Source of the DNA: Litorivicinus lipolyticus
Lineage (GTDB): Bacteria; Pseudomonadota; Gammaproteobacteria; Pseudomonadales; Litorivicinaceae
Assembly: GCF_009650135.1 (NCBI RefSeq)
Contig: NZ_CP045871.1
Location: 248,001 to 312,000, forward strand
Direction: 5' to 3'
Length of the DNA: 64,000 bases
Shown: positions 54,326 to 63,384 of the stretch, piece by piece
How positions within the stretch are numbered: position 1 is the first letter of the stretch
Layout: each line of letters begins with the position of its first letter
Notes under the pieces: model-generated
The model's database searches: none
What the model was told of the DNA's origin: nothing
What the model saw: the letters and a program-made list of their open reading frames with translations, nothing else
Program-made: the position numbers and the translations under genes

Positions 54326-56878
54326 TTAAAACAGTTTGGCAGCGTCGGCGGCACTCGGCGCCGCTTGACTGTTTTTTGGCTTGGGTCCTTGGGTTTCGTT
54401 ACTGGCGGTGGTGTTGTCACCCGCGCTAGCCGCGCCGGCGGCGGCCGTTCGGTCTTTGGCGAACCACTCGAAAATACCTTCAGCCCGGATCGAGACTTCG
54501 CGCCCGGTGCGTGCATCAATCTTTAATTTGACCACACTTGCGGGCGGCGTCAGCTCAACCATTGGCGCATCCGCCAGCGCCACTCGCATGTAATCAATCC
54601 AAATCGGTAACGCCGCGGCGCCCCCGTATTCGCGTCGACCCAGGGTGTCAGGCTGGTCCAGCCCGACCCATGCGCTGGCGACCTGGTCGCGATGAAAGCC
54701 ATTGAACCAGGCGTCGACCTGGTCATTGGTGGTGCCTGTCTTGCCGGCCAAGTCGGTGCGTTTCAACTCCAGCGCCCGGCGCCCGGTGCCGCGTGCGACG
54801 ACGTCACGCATCATAGAATTGATCAAAAAGGCTTCGCTTTCACCGATCACCCTAGGGGCCCAGCGAATATCCAGCGCTTCGGACAGCAAGCGGACTTCTG
54901 GCTGGGGTTCAAGGCGGGCCGCCTGAACCGGGTCGATTGGCGCTTCGGGGCATAAATCTGGACATGCGATGGCCGGGCGTGTCCGCAGCACCACTGCGTT
55001 GCGGCTGTCGACCACGCGGTCAATTAACCAGGGCTCGACACGGTATCCGCCATTGGCAAAGCTGGCGTAGCGGCTGGCCATTTCGAGCGCACTGAGTGAG
55101 CCGGAGCCCAACGCCAGGCTAAGGTTACGCGGAAACTTTTCGGTCGGCAGGCCGAGCGCGGCCAGTCGTTCGACGGTGGCATCGATGCCCATTTCGCGCA
55201 GCAAACGCACGCTCACCAGGTTACGCGAACGATACAGCGCCTCGCGCAGCCGGGTCGGTCCATAGAACTTGCCGCCGCTGTTTTGTGGGCGCCATGCACT
55301 TTGCAATTCGCCGGATTTAAACACGATCGGGGCGTCGTTGATGATGCTGGCGGGGGTATAACCGGCCTGCAGGGCAGCGGTATAAATGAAGGGCTTGATG
55401 CCCGACCCGACTTGGCGATTGGCCAGTAGCGCACGGTTGAACTTGGATTCGGTGAAGTCGAATCCTCCGATCAGCGCCTCGATCGCGCCGGTGTCTGGTT
55501 TTAGTGCCACGAAAGCCGCTTGGGCATCGGGCAACTGGGCCAATAACGGCTGCGCGCCGGGGGTCACCCGCACCAGGTCGCCGACCGCCAAAAAGCGCGG
55601 GTCGGTCGGCTCGCTGCCCAAGGCGTCGCGGTTACGCAAACGCGGCTTGGCCCATTTCAGTGCGTCCATGCCCAGCGTTAGCCGTTGGTTGTCCCGTGTC
55701 AGCACTTCGACGTGGGTGTCGGTGAGGGTGTGGACGACCACCGGCACCAAACCGCCGATGTCGGGGCGCAGCGACTGCAGGTGCGCCAGCCACTGCGCCG
55801 GATCGCCGTCCAGCTGGGCTTCGGGTCCGCGCCAGCCGTGGCGTCGGTCGTATTCCATCAGGCCGTCCAAGACCGCGCGCTGGGCTGCAGCTTGGCGCTC
55901 GGAATTGACCGTCAGGTGAACCTGAAAGCCCTGGGTATAAATGCTCTCGCCCAGGATGTCTTCCAGCTGCACGCGGGCTTCTTCGGCGACCCAGGGGGCT
56001 TCAAATTGGACCTGCTGTTGGTACACCGACGCGGTCATCGGTTGACTGTGTGCTTGATCGCGCTGGGCTTGCTCGATCAGGCCCAGGGTGAGCATACGAT
56101 CCAAAATCCAGTTGCGTCGAATCAGCGCACGCTCCGGGTTGTTGACCGGGTTGTACTTCGACGGTGCCTTGGGCAGCCCCGCAATCATAGCGGACTGAGC
56201 CAGATCCAGTTCTTCAAGGGTTTTGTCATAGTAGATCGCGGCGGCGGCGTGGACGCCGTAGGCACGCTTACCCAGATAAATTTTATTCAGGTACAGCTCA
56301 AGGATTTCGTCTTTGCTCAGGGTCTGCTCGATTTCCAGGGCCAGCAGGATCTCTTTGAACTTTCGTGTGAAGGTTTGCTCGCGCGACAAAAAGTAGTTGC
56401 GCGCCACCTGCATGGTGATGGTCGAACCGCCGGATTGGATCGACCCGGTGCTGACCAATTCGAAGGCGGCGCGGATCAAGCCGGTCGGGTCGATGCCGAC
56501 GTGGTCGTTAAAACCGTCGTCCTCGGCCGCCAAAAAAGCGTCAATTAGGGTCTTCGGGACCTCGGACAGTGCCACCGGGGTCCGACGTTTCTCTCCAAAT
56601 TCAGCCATTAACAGCCCGTCGCTGCTGTAAATTCGCAGCGGAACTTGCAATCGAACGTCGCGCAAGGCGTCCGGCGACGGCAGTTGCGGCTTCAAGTACG
56701 CATAGATGCCGGCCGACAAAAACCCGCCCAAAATCAAGCCAGTAAGGATGAGTAGCAGTAGTGATTTGACGATCAATCGCACGCGGCGCTGTCCTCTTTC
56801 GAACGGGCTAGGTTGGATTAAAGGGAAGGTTAAGGGTAACCGCCATTTGCGAGTACCCGATCCTTGAACTTTACTCAT
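54326..56878 (-). CDS. mrcA: Penicillin-binding protein 1A (bifunctional transglycosylase/transpeptidase)
   Basis: An 850-aa class A PBP. It has one N-terminal membrane helix (VKSLLLLILTGLILGGFLSA) and a GT51 domain with AAEDDGFNDHVGIDPTGLIR and GGSTITMQVARNYFLS. An OB-like insert follows. The transpeptidase has SGIK (in RQVGSGIKPF), SRN (in LYRSRNLVSV) and KTGT (in LAGKTGTTNDQ). It ends in KLF, like E. coli PBP1a (ELF). The ATG at 56878 is used; a GTG at 56890 is in frame. It is divergent from the pilus operon, as in Pseudomonas. Confidence 0.95.
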   Translation of the reverse strand: MSKVQGSGTRKWRLPLTFPLIQPSPFERGQRRVRLIVKSLLLLILTGLILGGFLSAGIYAYLKPQLPSPDALRDVRLQVPLRIYSSDGLLMAEFGEKRRTPVALSEVPKTLIDAFLAAEDDGFNDHVGIDPTGLIRAAFELVSTGSIQSGGSTITMQVARNYFLSREQTFTRKFKEILLALEIEQTLSKDEILELYLNKIYLGKRAYGVHAAAAIYYDKTLEELDLAQSAMIAGLPKAPSKYNPVNNPERALIRRNWILDRMLTLGLIEQAQRDQAHSQPMTASVYQQQVQFEAPWVAEEARVQLEDILGESIYTQGFQVHLTVNSERQAAAQRAVLDGLMEYDRRHGWRGPEAQLDGDPAQWLAHLQSLRPDIGGLVPVVVHTLTDTHVEVLTRDNQRLTLGMDALKWAKPRLRNRDALGSEPTDPRFLAVGDLVRVTPGAQPLLAQLPDAQAAFVALKPDTGAIEALIGGFDFTESKFNRALLANRQVGSGIKPFIYTAALQAGYTPASIINDAPIVFKSGELQSAWRPQNSGGKFYGPTRLREALYRSRNLVSVRLLREMGIDATVERLAALGLPTEKFPRNLSLALGSGSLSALEMASRYASFANGGYRVEPWLIDRVVDSRNAVVLRTRPAIACPDLCPEAPIDPVQAARLEPQPEVRLLSEALDIRWAPRVIGESEAFLINSMMRDVVARGTGRRALELKRTDLAGKTGTTNDQVDAWFNGFHRDQVASAWVGLDQPDTLGRREYGGAAALPIWIDYMRVALADAPMVELTPPASVVKLKIDARTGREVSIRAEGIFEWFAKDRTAAAGAASAGDNTTASNETQGPKPKNSQAAPSAADAAKLF

Positions 56879-56932
56879 AGAGCTTCGCACATTTTTGCGA
56901 GCATTGAATCGGGTCAGTAAAGGGTGCGCTAC

Positions 56933-58549
56933 GTGGCGATATTTTCAAGTTCCGCCAACTCGTTGTTGGGACTAGACATCAGCAGTTCGGCGATCAAGTT
57001 GATCGAGCTGTCCAAATCAGGCGGTCGATACCGCGTCGAAAGCTATGCGGTTGAGCCGCTGGAGCCGGGCGCAGTGGTCGAAAGCTCTATCGTCGACACC
57101 GAAAGCGTGGGGGCTGCGATCAAGCGCGTGGTCGAACGCTCCAAAACCCGGTGCAAGTCAGCGGCGGTTGCGGTTTCGGGTGCCACGGTAATTACCAAGC
57201 TGATCCAGATGCCGGCTGATTTGTCGGATGCGGAACTGGAAAGTCAGATTTCGCTGGAGGCGGACCAGTACATTCCTTACCCGCTGGACGAGGTCGCCTT
57301 GGACTTTAGAGTCATGGGGCCCAACGCCAACAACCCATCCCAGGTTGATGTGCTGTTGGCCGGGTGCCGGCGGGAGCATGTTGATGCGCGCGAAGAGGCC
57401 CTCGAAATCGGCGGCCTGAAGCCGGTGTTTATTGACGTTGAAGCCTACGCCATTGAGCGTTCGTTTGAATTGTTGGCCTCGCAGCTGGACCCGCAAGTGG
57501 CCGAAGGCGTGATCGGTATCGCCGACGTCGGCGCTACCTCGACCATGGTCGCGACGCTGGAGCTGGGGGCGATTACGTTCACCCGCGAGCAAATGTTCGG
57601 CGGTCGCGTCCTGACCGAAGAAATTCAACGCCGCTACGCGCTGTCGCCCGACGAAGCCGGGCTGGCAAAAAAGCAAGGCGGTTTGCCCGACGATTACCAA
57701 GACGCGATTTTAAACCCGTTTTGCGAAAGCATTACCCAGCAAATCGGGCGCAGCCTGCAGTTCTTTTTTGCCGGCTCAACCCACTCGAGCTTGGATGCGC
57801 TGGTCTTAGCCGGGGGCTGCTCGGCCATCGAAGGGCTGGACCGACTGGTCAGCGAACGCCTCCAGGTGCCGGTGATCACCTGTGATCCGTTTGCCGACAT
57901 GAGCACCGCCAAACGCGTCAATGTCGCCGGCCTCAGCAAGGACGCCCCGGCCTTGTTGATCGCAGCCGGCTTGGCCTTGCGGGCGTTTGAATCGGGCGGT
58001 ATCAACCTGCGAGCGTGGCGCGACGAAGCGCGCGCCACCCAACAGCGCAGTTTCATCGCCGCCAGCGTTGGCGCGCTGGCGTTGGCCGGTGCCACCGTGT
58101 TTGCCGGGTCACAGTTTCTGAATGCGGAAATCCAGGCCCAAAACACGCGCAATAACTACCTGAAACAGGAAATTACCCGGGTCGACGCCCAAATCGCCGA
58201 AATTCGTCAATTGCGTGAACTGCGCGGCCAACTGATTGATCGGATGCAGGTCATCCAAGACTTGCAGGGCCGGCGTTCGGAAATCGTTTATGTGTTTGAC
58301 GGGGTTGTTTCGACCCTGACCGATGGCACGGTCTACACCAGCCTATCGCGCCGCGAAAACCAGATTACGCTGACTGGGCAGGCCGAAAACAACAACCGCA
58401 TTTCCAGCCTGATGCGCAGCATTGACGGCGCCGACTGGTTTACCGACCCCAACTTGACCAAGGTCATCGCCGAAAAGAGTGGCGAATTGCCGAATCGATT
58501 CGACCTGTCGATCGCCCTGACCAACCCCGTGTCGGAGGCCCAGCAATGA
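56933..58549 (+). CDS. pilMN: PilM-PilN fusion protein of the type IV pilus inner-membrane alignment complex
   Basis: One continuous 538-aa frame combines two normally separate proteins. Residues 1-355 are PilM, an actin-like ATPase fold: SLLGLDISSSAIKLIELSK, then GIADVGATSTMVATLELG and VLAGGCSAIEGLDRL. Residues 357-538 are PilN: the INLRAWRDEAR segment that corresponds to the INLLPWR PilM-binding motif, a membrane helix at about 373-394, a coiled coil, and a periplasmic domain (VYTSLSRRENQITLTGQAEN). No stop or start separates them. The start is GTG at 56933 with AAAGGG 8 bases upstream; GTG at 56924 is also in frame. pilO overlaps the end by 4 bases. Confidence 0.93.
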   Translation: MAIFSSSANSLLGLDISSSAIKLIELSKSGGRYRVESYAVEPLEPGAVVESSIVDTESVGAAIKRVVERSKTRCKSAAVAVSGATVITKLIQMPADLSDAELESQISLEADQYIPYPLDEVALDFRVMGPNANNPSQVDVLLAGCRREHVDAREEALEIGGLKPVFIDVEAYAIERSFELLASQLDPQVAEGVIGIADVGATSTMVATLELGAITFTREQMFGGRVLTEEIQRRYALSPDEAGLAKKQGGLPDDYQDAILNPFCESITQQIGRSLQFFFAGSTHSSLDALVLAGGCSAIEGLDRLVSERLQVPVITCDPFADMSTAKRVNVAGLSKDAPALLIAAGLALRAFESGGINLRAWRDEARATQQRSFIAASVGALALAGATVFAGSQFLNAEIQAQNTRNNYLKQEITRVDAQIAEIRQLRELRGQLIDRMQVIQDLQGRRSEIVYVFDGVVSTLTDGTVYTSLSRRENQITLTGQAENNNRISSLMRSIDGADWFTDPNLTKVIAEKSGELPNRFDLSIALTNPVSEAQQ

Positions 58550-59142
58550 AACTGATCACGGACGTTAAAGGGTTCCGCACCGACGACATGGACTTAAACA
58601 GCGGTGGCAGCTGGCCGCTGCTGGTTAAGTTAATTTTTTGGCTGATCTTGGTGGCTGCGGTGGTCGCCGCCGGCTGGTGGTTCCACATCAAGGGGCTGCA
58701 GGACAGTGTCAGCAAGGTCCAGGCCGAGGAAGTGACCTTGCGCCAGTCGTTCGAAGCCAAGGCCTTTCAAGTGGCCAACTTGCCGGCCCTGCGCCAGCAA
58801 ATGACCGACATGGAAGCGCAATTTGGTGCGTTATTGCGTCAGCTGCCTAGCGACACCGAAGTGCCGGGGCTGTTAGAGGACATTACCAGCACCGGGACCG
58901 GTGCAGGGCTGGAATTCGACTCGATTAACTTGCTGCCGGAAGTCCAGCGCGAGTACTACATTGAGTTGCCGATCCAGATCAGCGTGCGCGGCTCGTATCA
59001 TGAGCTGGGCACCTTCGTCAGTGGCGTTGCCGGCTTACCGCGCATCGTCACCCTGCATGACTTTTCGATTAATCCCGCTGAAAGCGACCAGCTAGACCTG
59101 AGCATTCTGGCGCGAACTTATAGGTACCGTGATGAAAACTAA
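58546..59142 (+). CDS. pilO: Type IV pilus inner-membrane alignment protein PilO
   Basis: A 198-aa bitopic protein. A cytoplasmic N-terminus of about 24 residues (FRTDDMDLNSGGSWPLL) precedes one helix (LIFWLILVAAVVAAGWWFH), then a coiled coil and the periplasmic ferredoxin-like domain (EYYIELPIQISVRGSYHELG). PilO pairs with PilN and links the cytoplasmic PilM to the PilP-PilQ outer-membrane part. It overlaps the fusion gene by 4 bases and pilP by 11 bases. Confidence 0.92.
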   Translation: MKLITDVKGFRTDDMDLNSGGSWPLLVKLIFWLILVAAVVAAGWWFHIKGLQDSVSKVQAEEVTLRQSFEAKAFQVANLPALRQQMTDMEAQFGALLRQLPSDTEVPGLLEDITSTGTGAGLEFDSINLLPEVQREYYIELPIQISVRGSYHELGTFVSGVAGLPRIVTLHDFSINPAESDQLDLSILARTYRYRDEN

Positions 59143-59665
59143 CGCCCTGGCCCTGACGGGGGTGCTGGTGTTGCTGGGTGGCTGTATGCCGGCGGCCGAC
59201 ACCTCGGACTTACAGCGCTTTGTCGCGCAAGTGCAAGCGCGCCCCGGCGGCCAAATCGAGGCGGTGCCGAGCTTTGAAAACTACGAGCCCTTTGTGTACC
59301 GGGCGGCGTCGTTGCGCAGCCCATTCGTCGCACCCGTTCAGCAGCGTGCCCTTAACCGCCCGGTCAGTGACCCCAACATCAAGCCGGACCCGGACCGTGC
59401 CCGCGAGTATTTGGAAAACTTCAGCCTCGATTCGCTGCTGATGGTGGGCACTCTCGCGCTGGGCGATCAAGGCAGTTTTGCCTTGATCGCTGATAACGAA
59501 GGCCAGGTCAGCCGGGTCGCATCGGGTAACTTTCTGGGCCGTAACTACGGTCGCATTACTCGCATTTCCGAGGCCTACATTGAGCTCACCGAGATCGTCC
59601 CAGACGGCGGCGACGGTTGGATCGAACGGCCCCGTACCCTCAATTTAAAAGCCCCCGCGCTCTAA
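59132..59665 (+). CDS. pilP: Type IV pilus lipoprotein PilP
   Basis: A 177-aa lipoprotein with signal peptide and lipobox LLGGC (Cys18). The periplasmic part has YRAASLRSPFVAP and ends in the HR-like domain LMVGTLALGDQGSFALIADN with GNFLGRNYGRIT, as in PilP. PilP bridges PilN-PilO and the secretin PilQ. A GTG at 59129 directly precedes the ATG at 59132. It lies 10 bases upstream of pilQ. Confidence 0.92.
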   Translation: MKTNALALTGVLVLLGGCMPAADTSDLQRFVAQVQARPGGQIEAVPSFENYEPFVYRAASLRSPFVAPVQQRALNRPVSDPNIKPDPDRAREYLENFSLDSLLMVGTLALGDQGSFALIADNEGQVSRVASGNFLGRNYGRITRISEAYIELTEIVPDGGDGWIERPRTLNLKAPAL

Positions 59666-59675
59666 GGAATAGACC

Positions 59676-61787
59676 ATGTCGAGGTTTCTAACACTTTCAA
59701 CCATTGCCGTGACCGCACTGGCAAGCATGGCAGCACTGGCCCGCCCGGTTGTCATGACCGACCTGTCGATTCAGTCCCAGGCGTCGGACCGGCTAGAAGT
59801 TAGCATGGCGTTTGACGGGCCGGCCCCGGATCCGCGTAGCTACACGGTCGACCAGCCGGCGCGCATCGCGATCGATCTGGATCAAACCGGCAGTGCGCTG
59901 GATAAACGCTACTTTCAAATCGGTGGCGAAAATGCCCAGGGCATCACGGTGGTTGAATCCGCCGGGCGTACCCGGGTGATCGTCAACTTAAAGTCGTTGA
60001 TGCCGTATGACCTGTTCTCGGACGGTAATCGGCTGACCCTTGCACTGGGCGGTAAGGTTCGTGAAAGGGTATCCCAGGCGCCGGTTCCGATGAAAAGCGC
60101 GGTCCAGACCGCGATCAAAGATATCGATTTTCGGCGCGGTGACGAAGGCGAGGGCATGGTTCAAATCGCCCTGACCGACGCCTCGGTGTCGCCTGAAATT
60201 ACCCAGCAGGGCCAGGTCATCCGCGTTCGCTTCGCCTCGGTTGATATTCCGCCCGCACTGCAGCGGCGCTTGGATGTGGTCGATTTTGCCACTCCGGTCC
60301 GCCAGATCGATGCCTTTGCAGAGGGCGGCGACACGGTCTTGGCGATTCGCCCGGACGGCGCTTTTGATTACATTGCGTTCCAAACGGATTCGCTGTTCAC
60401 GGTGGCGGTTAAGCCGATCAGCCAAAAAGAACAAGCGGTGCGTGACGAGGCGGCCAAGTACACTGGCGAAACGCTTAGCCTGAACTTCCAAGACATTGAA
60501 GTGCGCAAGGTTCTGAACTTGATAGCGGACTTCACCGACTTGAACCTGGTGGCATCGGATACCGTGGGCGGCAACATCACCCTACGCTTGAAAAACGTGC
60601 CCTGGGATCAGGCGCTGGACTTGGTGCTGCGGACCAAGGGCTTGGACAAGCGCCAGGTCGGCAACGTCTTGCTGGTCGCACCGGCCGAGGAAATCGCGGC
60701 GCGCGAACAGCTCGAGCTGGAAACCCAAAAAGCGGCACAGGAATTGGCCCCGCTGCGGACCGAATTCATTCAAGTGCAGTACTCCAAAGCCGCCGACATT
60801 GCCGGTCTGCTGACTGGAGCGGGGGTTGAGGGCAACACCGATGCGGCCGACTCGTCGGTGCTGTTGACGGCGCGCGGTAGCGTCGCGGTCGATGACCGCA
60901 CCAATACGCTGATCGTCCAGGACACGGCGGCTAAGTTGCAGGAAATTCGTGACCTGATGGACGTGCTGGATATTCCCGTACGCCAGGTCTTGATCGAAGC
61001 GCGCATCGTCACCGCGGACAGCAGCTTTGCCAAGCGTGTCGGCGTTAAATGGGGCTTTCTTGGCCAGGCCACCGGCAATGGCAGCAGCGTGGCACGGGTT
61101 GGCGACAGCATCACGTCTTTGGGTAACCTGGCCGGTCAAGGCGTGGCGGCGACCGATTTGGCCGGTGTAGTCGGTCCGCAGGCGCCGACGATCGGTGCGG
61201 ATGCACTGAATGTCGATTTGATTCCGGCCGGTTCTGAAAGCGGCTCCTTTGCGCTGGGGTTGGCGACCAGCGATCTGTTGTTGAACTTGGAGCTGAGTGC
61301 GCTGGAAAGCGAAGGCCGCGGTGAAGTGGTCGCCCAGCCCAAGGTGGTGACGGCGGATCAGCAAAAAGCCTTGATCGAACAGGGCGCACAGATTCCGTAT
61401 GTGACGGCCGGCGACGGCGACACCAACGTGCAGTTTAAAAATGCGGTGTTGTCATTGGAGGTCACGCCCCAGATCACACCCGACGGCAACGTCATCATGG
61501 ATCTGAATATTGTCCAAGACAGCCAGGGCGGCACCACGCCAAAAGGGGAAATCATCATCGACACGCGCAAGCTGACCACTCAGGTGTTGGTGGGCGACGG
61601 TGAAACCATTGTGTTGGGCGGTGTGTTCCAAGAAGAGCGCACCAATGACGTCCAAAAAGTACCGGTCCTAGGGGACTTGCCGATACTGGGCAAGCTATTT
61701 CGCAACAAGGTCGTTATAGAAAACAAGAAAGAACTGTTAATCTTCATCACACCTAAATTGATTAACGATGCATTAGCGAGACGGTAG
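59676..61787 (+). CDS. pilQ: Type IV pilus secretin PilQ
   Basis: A 703-aa outer-membrane secretin. A Sec signal (TLSTIAVTALASMAALA) is followed by two AMIN peptidoglycan-binding domains (residues about 27-120 and 145-250), an STN/N0 domain (LNFQDIEVRKVLNLIADFTD), an N1 domain, and the secretin core ending VPVLGDLPILGKLFRNK and ELLIFITPKLI. It forms the outer-membrane channel for the pilus. TAAGGA lies before the ATG. It is followed with one-base overlap by aroK. Confidence 0.96.
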   Translation: MSRFLTLSTIAVTALASMAALARPVVMTDLSIQSQASDRLEVSMAFDGPAPDPRSYTVDQPARIAIDLDQTGSALDKRYFQIGGENAQGITVVESAGRTRVIVNLKSLMPYDLFSDGNRLTLALGGKVRERVSQAPVPMKSAVQTAIKDIDFRRGDEGEGMVQIALTDASVSPEITQQGQVIRVRFASVDIPPALQRRLDVVDFATPVRQIDAFAEGGDTVLAIRPDGAFDYIAFQTDSLFTVAVKPISQKEQAVRDEAAKYTGETLSLNFQDIEVRKVLNLIADFTDLNLVASDTVGGNITLRLKNVPWDQALDLVLRTKGLDKRQVGNVLLVAPAEEIAAREQLELETQKAAQELAPLRTEFIQVQYSKAADIAGLLTGAGVEGNTDAADSSVLLTARGSVAVDDRTNTLIVQDTAAKLQEIRDLMDVLDIPVRQVLIEARIVTADSSFAKRVGVKWGFLGQATGNGSSVARVGDSITSLGNLAGQGVAATDLAGVVGPQAPTIGADALNVDLIPAGSESGSFALGLATSDLLLNLELSALESEGRGEVVAQPKVVTADQQKALIEQGAQIPYVTAGDGDTNVQFKNAVLSLEVTPQITPDGNVIMDLNIVQDSQGGTTPKGEIIIDTRKLTTQVLVGDGETIVLGGVFQEERTNDVQKVPVLGDLPILGKLFRNKVVIENKKELLIFITPKLINDALARR

Positions 61788-62311
61788 TGGCCCAATTCCC
61801 TGGTCCCATAGTGCTTGTTGGCCCTATGGGGTCAGGCAAGAGCACCATTGGTTACAGATTAGCCCAGTCCCTTGACTGGGCTTTTTGCGATACGGATAAG
61901 CAGATCGAAGAAGCGACTGGGGCCGACATCCCGTGGATCTTTGAAAAAGAGGGCGAGGCTGGCTTTCGCCGTCGCGAACGGACGGCGTTACTGGATTCAC
62001 TCGGGCGACGCGGCAGCATCGTGTCGACCGGCGGCGGTGTCGTCGAGTTGGCGGAAAATCGGGCCGACCTGATCGCCAGCGATGCCTTTGTGATCTATTT
62101 AAAAGCCACCCCCGCCGAATTGGCGCGCCGGGTTGGCAATGATCCGAATCGACCCTTGCTGCAAGGTGATGACCCGGTGGCGGTGCTGACGCGGCTGCTG
62201 AACCGGCGCGGTGCCTGGTACGAAGCGGTCGCGAGTCATACCGCGCATACCGATCGCATGAACCCAAAAACCTTATCAGACAGTCTACTGGAGCGGATCG
62301 CCACATTATGA
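61787..62311 (+). CDS. aroK: Shikimate kinase
   Basis: A 174-aa enzyme of aromatic amino-acid synthesis. Walker A is GPMGSGKSTIGYRLAQ, the shikimate site is DTDKQIEE and GGGVVELAENR, and the lid has DPNRPLLQGDDP. The start is a GTG sharing one base with the pilQ stop. It overlaps aroB by 4 bases, the conserved pilQ-aroK-aroB order of Gammaproteobacteria. Confidence 0.96.
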   Translation: MAQFPGPIVLVGPMGSGKSTIGYRLAQSLDWAFCDTDKQIEEATGADIPWIFEKEGEAGFRRRERTALLDSLGRRGSIVSTGGGVVELAENRADLIASDAFVIYLKATPAELARRVGNDPNRPLLQGDDPVAVLTRLLNRRGAWYEAVASHTAHTDRMNPKTLSDSLLERIATL

Positions 62312-63384
62312 GTGCACAGGTCAATGTCGCCTTGGGCGAACGCAGCTACACCATTGATATCGCGCCGGGCTTGATTCGAGCGGATTTGGCGCGCTACTTG
62401 CCGCAATCGGAGATTTTGCTGGTCAGCGATTCGAATGTTGGGCCGCTGTATCTGGATGCGATCCAGGCCCAGCTGGGTCACGCCCGTGTCCTGCGCTACC
62501 AATTCGAGGCCGGCGAAGCGTCCAAGCGCTTGGATGTGGTCGAGGCAATTTGGTCGTTGTTGATGGCCGAGCGATTTTCGCGCAAATGCGTGCTGGTGGC
62601 CGTCGGTGGTGGTGTGGTCGGCGATATGACGGGATTTGCCGCGGCCTGCTATCAGCGCGGCGCCGGTTTTGTCCAGATCCCGACGACCTTGCTGGCCCAG
62701 GTGGATTCCAGCGTCGGCGGCAAAACCGCGGTCAACCACCCTCAAGGCAAGAACATGATTGGGGCTTTTTACCAGCCATTGAGTGTGCTGGTCGACACCG
62801 AGACCTTGGACAGCTTGCCGGCGCGCCAGTGGTCCGCGGGCATGGCCGAAGTGATCAAATACGGAGCCCTTGGCAGCCTCGATTTTCTGGGCTGGCTGGA
62901 GCACAACATGGCTGCTTTGATGGCGCGTGATGCGGTCGCGGTGGCCGAGGCGATTCGCGTTTCCTGTCAAATGAAGGCCGACATTGTGGCCGATGATGAA
63001 CGCGAAACGGGCCGCCGTGCATTGCTGAATTTGGGTCACACTTTTGGCCATGCGATTGAGGCCCACGAGCAATACCGAGGGCTGTTGCACGGCGAAGCGG
63101 TGGCGGTCGGGATGGTCATGGCGACTCGGCTGTCGGTCGCGCTGGGCTGGGATGCGCCCGACAACCTGGACCGTTTGGTGGCGCTGTTGCGGGCTGGCGA
63201 GTTGCCAGTTGAACCGCCGCCGGGGATGACGCCCGCGGACTTTATGCACCACATGGGGCTGGACAAAAAAGTCGACGCCGGTCAGTTGCGTCTGGTCTTG
63301 CCCAAGCCAACTGGGTCTGCGGTGATTAGCGCTGACTTTGACCCGCAGGCGCTGGCGCGGACATTGGCGGACAGCTGCCGATGA
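62308..63384 (+). CDS. aroB: 3-dehydroquinate synthase
   Basis: A 358-aa NAD- and zinc-dependent enzyme that forms the first carbocycle of the shikimate pathway. Motifs are VAVGGGVVGDMTGFAAACY, QIPTTLLAQVDSSVGGKTAV, GMAEVIKYG and the zinc histidines in LNLGHTFGHAIEA and LLHGEAVAVGM. Length matches E. coli AroB (362 aa). Its stop overlaps the start of the next gene (ATGA). Confidence 0.97.
   Translation: MSAQVNVALGERSYTIDIAPGLIRADLARYLPQSEILLVSDSNVGPLYLDAIQAQLGHARVLRYQFEAGEASKRLDVVEAIWSLLMAERFSRKCVLVAVGGGVVGDMTGFAAACYQRGAGFVQIPTTLLAQVDSSVGGKTAVNHPQGKNMIGAFYQPLSVLVDTETLDSLPARQWSAGMAEVIKYGALGSLDFLGWLEHNMAALMARDAVAVAEAIRVSCQMKADIVADDERETGRRALLNLGHTFGHAIEAHEQYRGLLHGEAVAVGMVMATRLSVALGWDAPDNLDRLVALLRAGELPVEPPPGMTPADFMHHMGLDKKVDAGQLRLVLPKPTGSAVISADFDPQALARTLADSCR

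Noticed and set aside
62236..63252. Open frame antisense to aroK/aroB (338 codons)
   Set aside because: It is fully covered by two conserved enzymes in the opposite direction, and its composition is typical of an antisense shadow.
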